Numbered from the stretch's first letter, positions 21,477 to 33,041 are shown. The stretch: DNA of 64,000 nucleotides from Phocaeicola sartorii JCM 17136 = DSM 21941 (GCF_000614185.1 NZ_BAKM01000011.1:1-64000); one strand, 5' to 3'. Made by a program: numbers and translations. Notes: generated by a model not told the origin, from the sequence alone.

Positions 21477-24380
21477 ATGAAAAGAAAAACCTTATTGATG
21501 GCTGCATTGATGGGAGGCTGTTCCTTGCAGGGAATGGCACAGCAGATCACTCCCAAGGATGTGGCAGGTGACAAGGAATATAACCGGGTATGCCGGGAAT
21601 ATGAGTTGAAAGGCGGGGACAGCATGGAACTGTTGCAGGCTTATCTGGACAAATATCCTGATTCCCGTCACAAGAACAGAGTGCTGTCACTGATCGCCTC
21701 TGCTTATTTTACAGAAGGGAAATATAAGGAGGCTATTGCTTTGTTCCGATCGTGTGATTTGGAGGCTTTGCCCGATAAAGAGAGGGATGACTGTGCCATG
21801 CGTCTGGCCACCTCTTATCTGAAGGAGGATAATCTGCGTGAAGCGGCGGTATGGTTTACCTTGCTGAAAGAGGTAAGTCCGTTGTATCAGGATGATGCTG
21901 TGTATAATCTGGCCTACATTGATTATGTGGAGAAGCGTTATGACAAGGCGCTGAAGAGTTTCCAGTCTTTGCAGAATGATGCCGTATATGGAGCGTTGGT
22001 TCCTTATTATATAGGAGAGATTGAGTTGTTGAAAGGAAATTATCAGCAGGCCCGTACTGTGGCGAAGGCGTATCTGGAGCAATATCCGGCTAAAAAGGAT
22101 GTCCCCCAGATGGAACGGATTTTGGGTGAGGCTTGTTTCGGACTGAATGATTACCAGGAGGCGACAGCTCCTTTGGAGAGATACCGCGGAAGTGTTTCCC
22201 ATCCTCAGCGTAAGCCTTTGTATGAACTTGGTATGAGCTACTATTATACCGGTGTTTATTCCAAGGCTGCCGCTACTTTGGGAGAAATGACTTCGGTGCG
22301 TGATGCTTTGTCACAGAATGCTTACCTCCACATGGGGCTGGCTTACTTGAATCTGAAGCAACGGAATCAGGCCCGCATGGCATTCGAGCAGGCTGCCAAT
22401 TCTGATTTTGACCCGAAGGTAAAGGAGCAGGCTCTTTATAACTATGCTTTGTGTATTCATGAAACGTCTTATTCTCCATTTGCCGAGTCGGTTACCGTGT
22501 TTGAACGTTTTCTGAACGAGTTCCCGAACTCTCCTTATACGGAGCGTGTCAATGATTATTTGATAGAGGTGTATATGAATACCCGCAGTTATGAGGCGGC
22601 TTTAAAGTCCATCGCAAAGATTGAGCATCCGGGCACACGGATTATGGAGGCCAAGCAGAAGATTTTGTTCAGGCTGGGCACACAGGCTTTTGCGAACGCC
22701 CGTTTTCAGGAGGCTTTGGATTTCTTCAACCAATCGCTGGCTGTGGGGCAATACAATCAGACGACAAAGGCGGACGCCTATTTCTGGAGGGGAGAGTCCA
22801 ATTACCGTCTGGACCGTTTCCCGCAGGCGGGTAATGATTACCGCTTGTATCTGGAATTTGCCACCAACAAGAGCGGACAGGAATACGGTCTGGCTCTCTA
22901 TAACTTGGGATATACTTATTTCAAACAGAAAAATTATGGGAGCGCGGCCACTTGGTTTACTCGTTTTGTGGACAGGGGAAGTGCCAATGAACGTGCCATG
23001 CAGGCGGATGCCTATAACCGTATAGGTGACTGTCATTTCTATGACCGCCGCTTTGAACAGGCTCGCCAGGACTATGCCCGTGCAGTGGAGATTGACCCGT
23101 CACTGGGTGACTACTCTTTGTATCAGGAAGCGTTTGTACGTGGTTTGCAACGTGATTATAACGGAAAAGTACAGACATTGAACCGCCTGATTGCAGAGTA
23201 TCCCGAATCACAGTACATGGATGATGCCCTCTACGAACAGGGACGTGCCTTTGTACAGATGGAGGATAATGCCAATGCCATTGCCCGGTTCCATATTCTG
23301 GTGAAGAAATTCCCGGAAAGTAATGTTTCACGCCGTGCGGCCAATGAAATAGGTTTGTTGTACTATCAGGATGACAAGTATCCTGAGGCTATTCAGGCTT
23401 ATAAGCAGGTTATTGCCAGTTATCCGGGCAGTGAGGAAGCTCGTTTGGCCCAGCGTGACTTGAAATCCATCTATATTGATTTGAACAAGGTGGACGAGTA
23501 TGCTGATTTTGCTTCAACCATCCCCGGTGGCGCAAACTTTGATGTGAATGAGCGTGATTCATTGACTTATGTGGCTGCCGAAAGGGTATATATGCGAGGG
23601 GAGGTCAATGAAGCCCGCAACAGCTTTACCCGTTATTTGCAGACTTTCCCCGAAGGGGCTTTCAGCCTGAATGCCAATTATTATATCGGTTTGATAGACT
23701 ATAATCAGAAAGCATTTGAAAGTGCAGCCCAACACTTGGATAAAGTATTGGAATATCCCAACAACAAATATTCTGAAGATGCCATGTTGATGGGTGCCGA
23801 AATGGCTTACACGGCAAAGAATTATGAAAAGGCTTTGACTATCTACAAGCAACTGAAAGACAAAGCCGCCTCTATGGAACGTCGCCAACTAGCCAAAACC
23901 GGCATGTTGCGCAGTGCACACATGCTGGGAAATGGGGAGGAGATTATCCTTGCCGCAACCGATTTGCTGGCTGATACCAAACTGGCACCGGAATTGTCTA
24001 ACGAGGCACATTATTATCGTGCAAAAGCTTATCTGGATGCCGGCAAGACGGAGGCAGCCATGGAGGATCTGAAGGTCTTGGCAAAAGATACCCGTAATGT
24101 ATATGGAGCGGAGGCCAAATATAAAGTGGCCCAGATTTACTTCGACGGCGGACAAACGGATAAGGCAGAGCAGGAAGTGCTGAATTACATTGAGGTAAGT
24201 ACACCGCATACCTACTGGCTGGCACGCAGTTTTGTATTGCTGGCTGATGTGTACATGAAGCTAGGACGTAACTTGGATGCCAAGCAGTATTTGCTTTCAT
24301 TGAAACAGAACTATCAGGCGGATGATGATATTGCCGGTATGATTGAAAGCAGACTTGAGAAATTAAAGATTGAGAATTAA
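21477..24380 (+). CDS. Exported tetratricopeptide-repeat protein
   Basis: 967 residues with a signal peptide (MKRKTLLMAALMGGCS, GMAQQ) followed by TPR units along nearly the whole length (for example ALYNLGYTYFKQKNYGSAA and ADAYNRIGDCHFYDRRFEQA). TPR arrays act as protein-binding scaffolds, here in the periplasm or at the outer membrane. It sits 23 bp before an outer-membrane barrel gene, and the pair probably works together in the envelope. No enzymatic motif is seen. Confidence 0.88.
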   Translation: MKRKTLLMAALMGGCSLQGMAQQITPKDVAGDKEYNRVCREYELKGGDSMELLQAYLDKYPDSRHKNRVLSLIASAYFTEGKYKEAIALFRSCDLEALPDKERDDCAMRLATSYLKEDNLREAAVWFTLLKEVSPLYQDDAVYNLAYIDYVEKRYDKALKSFQSLQNDAVYGALVPYYIGEIELLKGNYQQARTVAKAYLEQYPAKKDVPQMERILGEACFGLNDYQEATAPLERYRGSVSHPQRKPLYELGMSYYYTGVYSKAAATLGEMTSVRDALSQNAYLHMGLAYLNLKQRNQARMAFEQAANSDFDPKVKEQALYNYALCIHETSYSPFAESVTVFERFLNEFPNSPYTERVNDYLIEVYMNTRSYEAALKSIAKIEHPGTRIMEAKQKILFRLGTQAFANARFQEALDFFNQSLAVGQYNQTTKADAYFWRGESNYRLDRFPQAGNDYRLYLEFATNKSGQEYGLALYNLGYTYFKQKNYGSAATWFTRFVDRGSANERAMQADAYNRIGDCHFYDRRFEQARQDYARAVEIDPSLGDYSLYQEAFVRGLQRDYNGKVQTLNRLIAEYPESQYMDDALYEQGRAFVQMEDNANAIARFHILVKKFPESNVSRRAANEIGLLYYQDDKYPEAIQAYKQVIASYPGSEEARLAQRDLKSIYIDLNKVDEYADFASTIPGGANFDVNERDSLTYVAAERVYMRGEVNEARNSFTRYLQTFPEGAFSLNANYYIGLIDYNQKAFESAAQHLDKVLEYPNNKYSEDAMLMGAEMAYTAKNYEKALTIYKQLKDKAASMERRQLAKTGMLRSAHMLGNGEEIILAATDLLADTKLAPELSNEAHYYRAKAYLDAGKTEAAMEDLKVLAKDTRNVYGAEAKYKVAQIYFDGGQTDKAEQEVLNYIEVSTPHTYWLARSFVLLADVYMKLGRNLDAKQYLLSLKQNYQADDDIAGMIESRLEKLKIEN

Positions 24381-24403
24381 AAATTAAAAAATAAGTGCTG
24401 AAT

Positions 24404-26101
24404 ATGATAAGTAAGAAATTGTCCGTTGGTCATTGTTCCTTGTCCTTTATGTTGGCATTTCTGCCTCTGTCTGCTGCATACGCACAGCAAGATAGTACGC
24501 TGAATCGCACGGTGGTGGTAGAGAATGAGTATAATCCCCATATCATGGATGCCTCGAAGATTAATGTGCTTCCTAAGGTGGAGGAGCCGGCCATAGTGAA
24601 GAAAGGGATAGAATATGCTACAGCCTTGCGTCCTGTTTCGGCCTGGACGTATGAAAGCATGTCTCCCATTACCCGCGAATGGGCTGTGAACCAGGCAAAA
24701 CGCGGATATGTCCGTGCCGGATATGGTAATTATGGGAACGTGGATTTCAAGGCCGGGTATGTATGGGATATCACCGGGAACGACCGCTTGAAGGTCGGAG
24801 CGTCTCTGGATGGCAGGAACGGAAAACTGAAGCATTGGAATGCTGAGGATTGGAAATCGCGTTTTTATTCTACAGAATTCCGCTTGGACTATTCTCATGA
24901 TTTCAGTAAGGTGACTTTGAATTTAGGTGGCGGCCTGCAATCCCAAGTGCTTAATTATATGCCTGATTACGAGATAAACATAACCCCTAATAGGAGTACA
25001 GATAAGCAACATCATACTCTGGGTGACTTCCATATAGGTGTTTCTTCCAGAGATGAATCGCTTCCTTTGCAATTTACCTTGCAGACCGGATTGAAGTATT
25101 TTGGTATCAAATATCCGCTGGATTATTCTGATAATGCATCTACAGGCAAGGAGAAGATTGTGCATACCGAAGGAGATGTATGGGGCAAGTTGAATGAAGA
25201 ACAGCGGGTGGGCATCCGGTTTGAGATGGATAACCTGTTTTATTCATCGGGCAGTTGGATGAGTGACTATACTTCACTGGCTCTGAATCCTTATTATATG
25301 TTGGAAAGTGACGACTGGCGTGTTCGTGTCGGTGCTCATGTGGACTGGCAGTCGGGAGAGGACAGCGGCATTGATGTGGCTCCCGATGTGAAAGCCGAAT
25401 ACTTGTTCTCGGATAGTTATGTGCTTTATCTGCATGCACTGGGAGGACGTGAATTGAATGATTACCGTCGGTTGAATGCTTTCTCGCCTTATTGGTCTTT
25501 AAATGGCCGGATGCCTTCCACCTATGTGCCGCTGAATGCTTCATTGGGCTTTAAAGCGTCTCCGGTAAATGGCTTGTGGTTTAATATCTTTGGCGGATAC
25601 CGGATCAGCAAAGATGAGTTGTCCTGCAATCTGGTGGATGTGGACGGATATTATTTTACTCATTTCTTGCAGGATGAAGCGAAAACCGCCTATGGAGGCG
25701 CTGAATTGAAATACGGCTATAAGGACTGGTTCGATGCTTCATTGAAAGGTACATTTTATAGTTGGAAGACGGATCATGAAAACGAAGAGTTGTATTTAAT
25801 GACCAAGCCCAAGTTTGAATTGAATTTTTATGCTGAGGCTAAAGTCTTCGAAGGACTGAAGATTAATTTAGGTTACGAATATGTACAGCGGAAAGAATAT
25901 GTGATAAAAGAGGGGAATGGCAGCTGGGACTTAGGTCTGGGCAATATCAGTGACCTGAGTGTGGGGGCCAGTTATACGTTCCTGAAAGATTTGTCTGTTT
26001 TCGGCCGCGTGAATAATCTGCTGAATAAACAATATTATTATGAGCATGGCTATCCTGCTGAAAAACTGAATGTTCTAGCCGGTCTTTCTTTGGTTTTTTA
26101 G
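24404..26101 (+). CDS. Outer-membrane beta-barrel (TonB-receptor-like) protein
   Basis: 565 residues from the ATG at 24404 (a GTG at 24395 is less likely). A signal peptide ends near AAYAQ. There is no complete plug; the mature part begins STLNRTVVVENEYNPHI and runs into alternating barrel strands, ending NVLAGLSLVF with a terminal aromatic typical of outer-membrane proteins. It follows the TPR gene directly and is closed by a strong terminator. Cargo unknown. Confidence 0.8.
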   Translation: MISKKLSVGHCSLSFMLAFLPLSAAYAQQDSTLNRTVVVENEYNPHIMDASKINVLPKVEEPAIVKKGIEYATALRPVSAWTYESMSPITREWAVNQAKRGYVRAGYGNYGNVDFKAGYVWDITGNDRLKVGASLDGRNGKLKHWNAEDWKSRFYSTEFRLDYSHDFSKVTLNLGGGLQSQVLNYMPDYEINITPNRSTDKQHHTLGDFHIGVSSRDESLPLQFTLQTGLKYFGIKYPLDYSDNASTGKEKIVHTEGDVWGKLNEEQRVGIRFEMDNLFYSSGSWMSDYTSLALNPYYMLESDDWRVRVGAHVDWQSGEDSGIDVAPDVKAEYLFSDSYVLYLHALGGRELNDYRRLNAFSPYWSLNGRMPSTYVPLNASLGFKASPVNGLWFNIFGGYRISKDELSCNLVDVDGYYFTHFLQDEAKTAYGGAELKYGYKDWFDASLKGTFYSWKTDHENEELYLMTKPKFELNFYAEAKVFEGLKINLGYEYVQRKEYVIKEGNGSWDLGLGNISDLSVGASYTFLKDLSVFGRVNNLLNKQYYYEHGYPAEKLNVLAGLSLVF

Positions 26102-26134
26102 TTAAATAGAGACCTGGAGAGGAATTTTTTAAGA

Positions 26135-26182
26135 AAAAAAGCAGAAACATACCTTATTATATAGGTGTGCTTCTGCTTTTTT
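26135..26182 (+). terminator. Intrinsic terminator
   Basis: AAAAAAGCAGAA (26135-26146) pairs with TTCTGCTTTTTT (26171-26182), with further inner pairing of ACCT and AGGT. It closes the NUDIX-TPR-barrel operon. Confidence 0.8.
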
Positions 26183-26183
26183 C

Positions 26184-26191
26184 TACTTTTG
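26184..26191 (+). promoter_or_regulatory. -7 promoter element of topA (TACTTTTG)
   Basis: TACTTTTG lies 29 bp before the topA ATG at 26221 and just after the terminator. Confidence 0.6.
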
Positions 26192-26220
26192 CCCCAAAAT
26201 AAAATGGAATACATAGTATT

Positions 26221-28658
26221 ATGCAAAAAATCTAGTAATAGTGGAGTCACCCGCCAAGGCTAAAACCATTGAGAAATTCTTGGGCAATGATTATAAAGTC
26301 CTTTCCAGTTACGGGCATATCCGGGATTTGAAGAAGAAGGAGTTTAGTATCGATGTGGAGAATGGGTTTGAGCCGACTTACGAGATACCGGCAGATAAGA
26401 AGAAATTGGTAGCCGAATTGAAAGCGGAGGCAAAGAAAGCTGATATGGTATGGCTTGCATCCGATGAGGACCGTGAAGGAGAAGCTATTTCATGGCACTT
26501 GTTTGAAGTCTTGGGATTGGATCCTAAGAAGACCAAGCGCATTGTATTCCACGAGATAACCAAAACAGCGATACTAAAAGCCATCGAGAATCCGCGTGAC
26601 ATTGATGTGAATCTGGTAAATGCACAGCAGGCACGCCGTATCTTGGATAGAATTGTAGGTTTTGAACTTTCACCGGTGCTATGGAAGAAGGTGAAACCTG
26701 CCCTTTCTGCCGGACGTGTGCAGTCTGTTGCCGTTCGTTTGATTGTGGAACGTGAACGTGAGGTGCACGCTTTTGTCAGTGAGCCGTCTTATCGTGTTAC
26801 GGCGGTGTTCGAAGTGCCTGATGTCGATGGAAATGAAGTTGAAGTGAAAGCGGAATTGGCCAACCGTTTCAAGACCAAGGAAGAAGCACAGGCTTTCCTT
26901 GAAACTTGTAAGGATGCGCAGTTCTCTATCGAAGATATAACAACCCGCCCTGTGAAGAAATCACCGGCTGCCCCGTTTACTACTTCTACGTTGCAGCAGG
27001 AGGCTGCCCGTAAGCTGGGATTTACAGTAGCGCAGACCATGATGGTGGCGCAGCGTCTGTATGAAAACGGACAAATCACCTATATGCGTACGGACTCGGT
27101 GAATCTTTCAGACTTGGCTTTGAATGCCAGCAAGCAGACTATTCTGTCTCTGATGGGAGAAAAATATGTCAAAGTTCGTAAGTTTGCCACTAAAACCAAA
27201 GGGGCACAGGAAGCGCATGAGGCTATCCGTCCTACTTATATGGAGAATGAGAAGGTAAACGGAACCGGTCAGGAGCAGAAGTTGTATGAACTGATCTGGA
27301 AACGCACTATCGCTTCACAGATGGCGGATGCGGAACTGGAGAAAACAACGGCTACCATTGTAATCAGCAACAGCAGCGAGAAATTTATCGCTACCGGCGA
27401 AGTGATTACTTTTGACGGTTTTTTGCGTGTGTATAAGGAATCATACGATGATGACAATGAACAGGAAGACGAGGGCCGTCTGTTGCCGCCTCTGAGCAAA
27501 GGGGGGAAATTGATAAGAAAAGAAATTCTGGCGACTCAGCGATTTACTCAATGTCCGCCCCGTTATACGGAAGCCAGCCTGGTGCGCAAACTGGAAGAGC
27601 TGGGTATCGGTCGCCCTTCTACATACGCGCCTACTATCTCTACCGTGCAGCAACGCGGTTATGTGGAGAAAGGGAACAGTGAAGGGGTGAAGCGTTCGTA
27701 TGATATCTTGAAACTGAAAGGTGGTAAGATTACGGAAACTACCAAGACGGAGATGACGGGAAATGAAAAATCCAAGCTGCTGCCTACGGATACCGGCATC
27801 GTGGTAAACGATTTCCTGATGGAATACTTCCCTGATATCATGGACTTTAACTTTACAGCGAATGTGGAGAAAGAATTCGATGAAGTGGCTGAAGGAGAAA
27901 AGGAATGGACGGGTATGATGGGTAGTTTCTATAAAGGTTTCCATCCGTTGGTAGATAAGACCATTCACTCTAAGACCGAGCATAAGGTGGGTGAAAGAGT
28001 ATTGGGGACAGATCCGGTAAGTGGCAAGCCGGTATCGGTTAAGATCGGCCGTTTCGGCCCGGTTATTCAGATCGGTACTGCCGATGATGAGGAGAAACCA
28101 CGCTTTGCGCAGTTGGCAAAAGGGTTGTCTATGGAAACCATTACGTTGGAAGAAGCCTTGGAGGCATTTAAACTTCCTCGCACGTTGGGCGATTATGACG
28201 GTCATACGGTAACGGTGGGAGTAGGGCGTTTCGGGCCATACGTGCGCTATGACAAACTGTTTGTCTCTATACCTAAAGGAACTGATCCGATGGAGATTAC
28301 CTTGGATGAGGCTGTGGAGCTTATTAAGAATAAGATCGAGGCGCAGGAGAAGAAGTTTATTAAAGTATTCGATGCTGACCCTGATATGCAGGTCTTGAAT
28401 GGTCGTTACGGCCCTTACATCAGCTATCAGAAAAAGAATTATAAGATTCCGGAGAATGTGGAACCGGCGGATTTAAGCCTGGAGGCTTGTTTCAAGGTGA
28501 TAGAATTGCAGAAAAGCAAGGCGGAAACCCGTAAAACGAAGGCGGCTTCAAGAAACAGGGAATCCGTGAATATGGAAGAGGAACCCGAGACATCTAAAGA
28601 ATCCGCCCGGAGTAAGGCGGCTTCTAAGGCGAAGGGCACTGCAAAAGCAAAAAAATGA
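26221..28658 (+). CDS. topA: DNA topoisomerase I, frameshifted at codon 4
   Basis: About 812 residues. Relaxes negatively supercoiled DNA. The Toprim domain begins LVIVESPAKAKTIEKFLG and has DEDREGE; the catalytic Tyr is in YMRTDS (about residue 288); GRPSTYAPTI follows; the C-terminus has repeated G(R/Y)(F/Y)GP motifs and a basic tail. The normal start MQKNLVIVE is present at 26221 but the A-run 26225-26230 has six A where seven are needed, so the open frame otherwise begins only at a GTG at 26241. The gene is essential, so this is most likely a consensus error. Overlaps aroK by 4 bp. Confidence 0.95.
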
Positions 28659-29182
28659 CACGTATATTTTTAATAGGATATATGGGTGCGGGCAAAACGA
28701 CTTTGGGTAAAGCGTTTGCCCGTGAAATGGGTCTGGAGTTCATAGATCTGGACTGGTATATTGAAGAACGCTACCACAAAACCGTTCAACAGCTGTTCTC
28801 GGAGCGAGGAGAGGGCGGATTTCGCGAACTGGAGCGTAAAATGTTGCACGAAGTGGCCGAATTTGAGGATGTGGTTGTTTCGGCAGGTGGGGGGACACCT
28901 TGTTTTTTTGATAACATGGAGTATATGAATGATTGCGGTGATACGGTGTTTCTGGATGTAGAACCTGCCGTGTTGTTCCGCCGCCTGAGGGTAGCCAGGC
29001 AGCAACGTCCGTTGTTGGCAAATAAAAGTGACGAGGAACTGATGAAGTTTATCTGTGAGGCGTTACAGAAAAGGCTTCCGTTTTATTCCAAGGCAAAACA
29101 TTTGTTTAAGGCCGATGAACTGGAGGATAAAAGACAGATTCAGAACTCTGTTGACAGCTTGAGAAAGCAATTGAATAAATAA
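28655..29182 (+). CDS. aroK: Shikimate kinase
   Basis: 175 residues. Phosphorylates shikimate in aromatic amino acid synthesis. P-loop GYMGAGKTT (residues 8-16), the substrate Asp in IDLDWYIE, VSAGGGTPC and the lid region RQQRPLL. The ATG overlaps the topA stop (ATGA), indicating translational coupling. Confidence 0.93.
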   Translation: MTRIFLIGYMGAGKTTLGKAFAREMGLEFIDLDWYIEERYHKTVQQLFSERGEGGFRELERKMLHEVAEFEDVVVSAGGGTPCFFDNMEYMNDCGDTVFLDVEPAVLFRRLRVARQQRPLLANKSDEELMKFICEALQKRLPFYSKAKHLFKADELEDKRQIQNSVDSLRKQLNK

Positions 29183-29220
29183 TTATATAGTAAATACACA
29201 CTCTTTGCACAGAAGAAGAA

Positions 29221-31112
29221 ATGAGAAAATGGCGTATTGAAGATTCGGAAGAGCTCTACAACATAACCGGGTGGGGAACTTCGTACTTTGGTATCAATGA
29301 CAAAGGTCATGTAGTGGTAACTCCTCGTAAGGACGGCGTTGAGGTCGATTTGAAAGAATTGGTCGATGAGCTGCAATTGCGGGATGTGGCAGCTCCTATG
29401 CTGATCCGTTTTCCGGATATTCTGGATAATCGTATTGAGAAAATCGCGAACTGCTTCAAGCAGGCATCTGATGAGTATGGGTATAAGGCTCAGAACTTTA
29501 TCATTTATCCTATCAAGGTAAACCAGATGCGTCCTGTAGTAGAAGAAATCATCAGCCATGGCAAGAAATTCAATTTGGGACTGGAAGCCGGTTCCAAACC
29601 CGAACTCCATGCGGTGATCGCTGTGAATACAGATTCGGATTCCTTGATTATCTGTAACGGATATAAGGACGAAAGTTATATTGAACTGGCTCTGCTGGCA
29701 CAGAAGATGGGAAAACGTATCTTTCTGGTAGTGGAGAAAATGAATGAATTACGCCTGATAGCCAAAATGGCAAAACAGCTCAATGTGCGTCCTAATATAG
29801 GTATCCGCATCAAACTGGCTTCTTCGGGAAGTGGCAAATGGGAAGATAGCGGAGGAGATGCCAGTAAATTTGGCTTGACATCCAGTGAACTGCTGGAAGC
29901 GCTTGATTTTCTGGAAAAGAAAGATATGAAGGACTGTCTGAAATTGATTCATTTTCATATCGGCAGTCAGGTGACTAAAATACGCCGCATCAAGACGGCT
30001 CTGCGTGAGGCTTCTCAATTCTATGTACAGTTGCATGTGATGGGCTTCAAGGTGGAGTTTGTGGATATCGGCGGAGGTTTGGGTGTGGATTACGACGGAA
30101 CCCGCTCTGCCAATAGTGAGAGCAGTGTGAACTACTCTATTCAGGAGTATGTGAATGACTCTATCTCTACGCTGGTGGATGCCAGTGACAAGAATGGAAT
30201 TCCTCATCCGAATATTATTACCGAAAGCGGACGCTCACTGACCGCCCATCATTCCGTGCTGATTTTCGAGGTGCTGGAAACTGCGACTCTGCCCGAAATG
30301 GATGAGGATTTCGAGGTGGGTGAAAGTGATCACGAACTGGTACATGAACTTTATGAGATATGGACAACCTGAATCAGAGCCGTATGGTGGAGGCATGGCA
30401 CGATGCACAGCAGATACGTGAGGAGGCGCTTGATTTATTCAGCCACGGCATTGTGGATCTGAAGACCCGTGCCCAGATAGAGCGTCTGTACTGGTCGGTG
30501 ACCCGTGAGATCAATCAGATCGCTTCGGGGCTGAAACATGCGCCCGATGAATTCCGCAAGCTGGACAAACTGCTGGCTGATAAATATTTTTGTAATTTCT
30601 CGTTGTTCCAGTCGTTGCCGGACTCGTGGGCGATAGACCAGATATTCCCTATCATGCCTATCCAGCGTCTGGATGAGAAACCCGACCGGAATGCTACCCT
30701 GCAAGATATCACTTGTGATTCGGATGGAAAGATTGCCAATTTTATCTCCACCCGTTATGTGTCGCATGATCTGCCGGTACATTCGTTGAAGGGGAAAGAT
30801 GCTTATTATATAGGTGTGTTTCTGGTTGGCGCTTATCAGGAGATTCTGGGCGATATGCATAATTTGTTTGGAGATACCAATGCGGTGCATGTCACGGTGG
30901 ATGACAAGGGATATTCCATTGATCAGGTGATTGATGGTGAAACGGTGGCCGAAGTTTTGGACTATGTACAATATAACCCGAAGAAACTGGTGCGTACATT
31001 GGAGACTTGGGTGACCAAATCAGTAAAAGAAGGAAAGATTTCAGTAGAGGAAGGAAAGGAGTTCCTCTCTAATTATCGTTCCGGGTTGTACGGATATACT
31101 TATTTGGAATAA
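29221..31112 (+). CDS. speA: Biosynthetic arginine decarboxylase, frameshifted
   Basis: About 630 residues after joining. A PLP enzyme that makes agmatine from arginine for polyamine synthesis. PLP lysine Lys99 is in YPIKVNQ; GLEAGSKPELHA, HFHIGSQ, DIGGGLGVDY and ESGRSLTAHH are family motifs. The frame breaks at 30362-30363, where TGGAC should be TGGGAC (YEIWDNLNQSRMVEAWHD). Missing G in a G run. It precedes argB by 4 bp, so arginine-related genes are grouped. Confidence 0.93.
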
Positions 31113-31116
31113 TAGC

Positions 31117-31890
31117 ATGAAAGAAAAACTGACTATCATAAAAGTAGGTGGAAAAATTGTAGAGGAAGAGTCAACACTCAGTCAGTTGTTGGCTGATTTT
31201 TCTGCTATAGAGGGTTATAAACTGCTGGTACATGGTGGCGGGCGCTCTGCTACCAGACTGGCGTCCCAATTGGGAATTGAAAGTAAAATGGTGAATGGCC
31301 GCCGCATTACGGATGCAGAAACGCTGAAAGTGGTCACCATGGTATATGGCGGACTGGTGAACAAGAATATCGTAGCCGGCCTTCAGGCAAAAGGGGTGAA
31401 CGCCATCGGACTGACCGGAGCCGATATGAATGTGATCCGTTCGGTAAAGCGTCCGGTAAAAGATGTGGATTATGGCTTTGTTGGCGATGTGGAAAAAGTG
31501 AACGCTGAGTTTCTGGCAACGTTGATCCGTCAGGGCATTGTGCCTGTCATGGCTCCACTGACGCACGACGGCAAGGGAAGTATGTTGAATACCAATGCCG
31601 ATACCATTGCCGGAGAAACCGCTAAAGCACTGGCATCCCTGTTTGATGTGACATTGGTTTATTGCTTTGAGAAAAAGGGCGTGCTGCGTGACGAAAATGA
31701 TGATGACAGTGTAATCCCTGTGATTACTCCTGTGGAATTTAAGGAATTTGTGGCGCAAGGCATTATTCAGGGAGGGATGATTCCCAAACTGGAGAACTCT
31801 TTTTCTGCGATTGACGCTGGTGTCAGCCAAGTGGTAATAACCTTAGCATCAGCCATTCATAAAGAAGGTGGTACCGTAATTAAAAAATAA
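31117..31890 (+). CDS. argB: Acetylglutamate kinase
   Basis: 257 residues. Second step of arginine synthesis. KVGGKIVEE near the start, the glycine-rich VHGGGRSATRLA substrate loop and LTGADMNVIRS; C-terminal GGMIPKLENSF is characteristic of this amino acid kinase family. Directly follows speA, 4 bp after its stop. Confidence 0.93.
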   Translation: MKEKLTIIKVGGKIVEEESTLSQLLADFSAIEGYKLLVHGGGRSATRLASQLGIESKMVNGRRITDAETLKVVTMVYGGLVNKNIVAGLQAKGVNAIGLTGADMNVIRSVKRPVKDVDYGFVGDVEKVNAEFLATLIRQGIVPVMAPLTHDGKGSMLNTNADTIAGETAKALASLFDVTLVYCFEKKGVLRDENDDDSVIPVITPVEFKEFVAQGIIQGGMIPKLENSFSAIDAGVSQVVITLASAIHKEGGTVIKK

Positions 31891-31902
31891 TTCAAAAAAA
31901 CA

Positions 31903-31938
31903 GGCGGGTGGGTGTAACTTTAGTGTGACTCACCCGTC
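31903..31938 (+). terminator. Hairpin downstream of argB
   Basis: GGCGGGTGGGT (31903-31913) pairs with ACTCACCCGTC (31928-31938) through 11 positions including two G-U pairs. The T-tract after it is weak, so it may be a pause or partial terminator just before the sigma factor gene. Confidence 0.5.
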
Positions 31939-31952
31939 ATTATTACAGAGCA

Positions 31953-32461
31953 ATGCGAGAGATCAGTTTCCGGAACGACATTCTGCCCCTGAAGGACAAA
32001 CTCTACAGGTTGGCGCTTCGTATTACGCTGAATAGCGCTGAAGCGGAGGATGTGGTGCAGGATACGATGATCAGAGTATGGAACAAGCGGGATGAATGGC
32101 CGCAGTTTGAATCCATCGAGCATATTGCCTGACCGTTGCCCGTAACCTGGCGATTGACCGCAGCCAGAAGATGGAGGCCCAAAATCTGGAGCTGACCCCC
32201 GAGGTGCGTGAAATGCCTGATACATTGACACCTTACGATCAGCTGGAGCAGGACGAACAAATACAGTTGGTTCACCGTCTGGTCAATGAACTTCCCGAAA
32301 GGCAGCGTACAATCATGCAACTGAGGGATGTCGAAGGAAAGAGTTATAAAGAGATTGCGGACATTTTGCAGATTACGGAAGAACAGGTGAAGATAACCCT
32401 ATTCCGTGCCCGGCAGAAGATAAAACAAAGATACACTGAAATAGAGGATTATGGATTATAA
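31953..32461 (+). CDS. ECF-type RNA polymerase sigma factor, frameshifted
   Basis: 169 residues after joining. Region 2 (ITLNSAEAEDVVQDTMIRVW) and region 4 (LPERQRTIMQLRDVEGKSY, then LFRARQKIKQRY) are clear. The frame breaks at 32120, where one G is missing: FESIEAYCLTVARNLAIDR is restored by GAGGCATAT. The next gene overlaps by 11 bp and looks like an anti-sigma-type membrane protein, as in many Bacteroides sigma loci. Confidence 0.88.
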
Positions 32462-32924
32462 ATATATTGAACAGCTTTTGGAACGTTACTGGAATTGCGA
32501 AACTTCATTGGAAGAAGAGCAAATATTACGTTCATTCTTTCGTCAGAAAGAAGTGCCTGCTCATTTACTCCGTTATAAGCAGCTGTTTGCTTATCAGGAT
32601 GTGGAGAGGGAGAAAGGCTTGGGCGATGATTTTGATGCCAGAATCCTGGCCCGGATAGAAAGACCGGTGGTAAAAGCGCAACGCCTCACTATGCGTACAC
32701 GCTTTATGCCTCTGTTTAAAGCGGCTGCAATGATTGCCGTATTGTTTCTCATGGGTACAGTGGTGCAACACGCTGTGGAAGGTGGTGATAGTGATGCGGT
32801 GTCGGTACACGATGAGTATCAGGATTCTACGACCGATCCCCAAGTGGCATACGAACCTGTATTGTCTACAGATACGGTGGCAAAGATTACCGTTGATGAT
32901 ACCGGTGCAGGGAAAACAAACTAA
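32451..32924 (+). CDS. Probable anti-sigma-like single-pass membrane protein
   Basis: 157 residues. A cytoplasmic N-terminal part (IEQLLERYWNCETSLEEE) with an acidic/aromatic pattern, one membrane helix near residues 88-105 (AAAMIAVLFLMGTVVQ) and a short outer tail. It overlaps the sigma factor gene by 11 bp. The role as sigma regulator is inferred only from position and topology. Confidence 0.7.
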   Translation: MDYKYIEQLLERYWNCETSLEEEQILRSFFRQKEVPAHLLRYKQLFAYQDVEREKGLGDDFDARILARIERPVVKAQRLTMRTRFMPLFKAAAMIAVLFLMGTVVQHAVEGGDSDAVSVHDEYQDSTTDPQVAYEPVLSTDTVAKITVDDTGAGKTN

Positions 32925-33041
32925 AACATTTTCATTTGCTTTTATATAAATATGATAGTTAGTGCTTATTAAAACAACTTTTTAATTCGAGGCTGTGAAG
33001 TTTCAATTCTCTCAAATTTTAAATTAACTAACTAAATAATT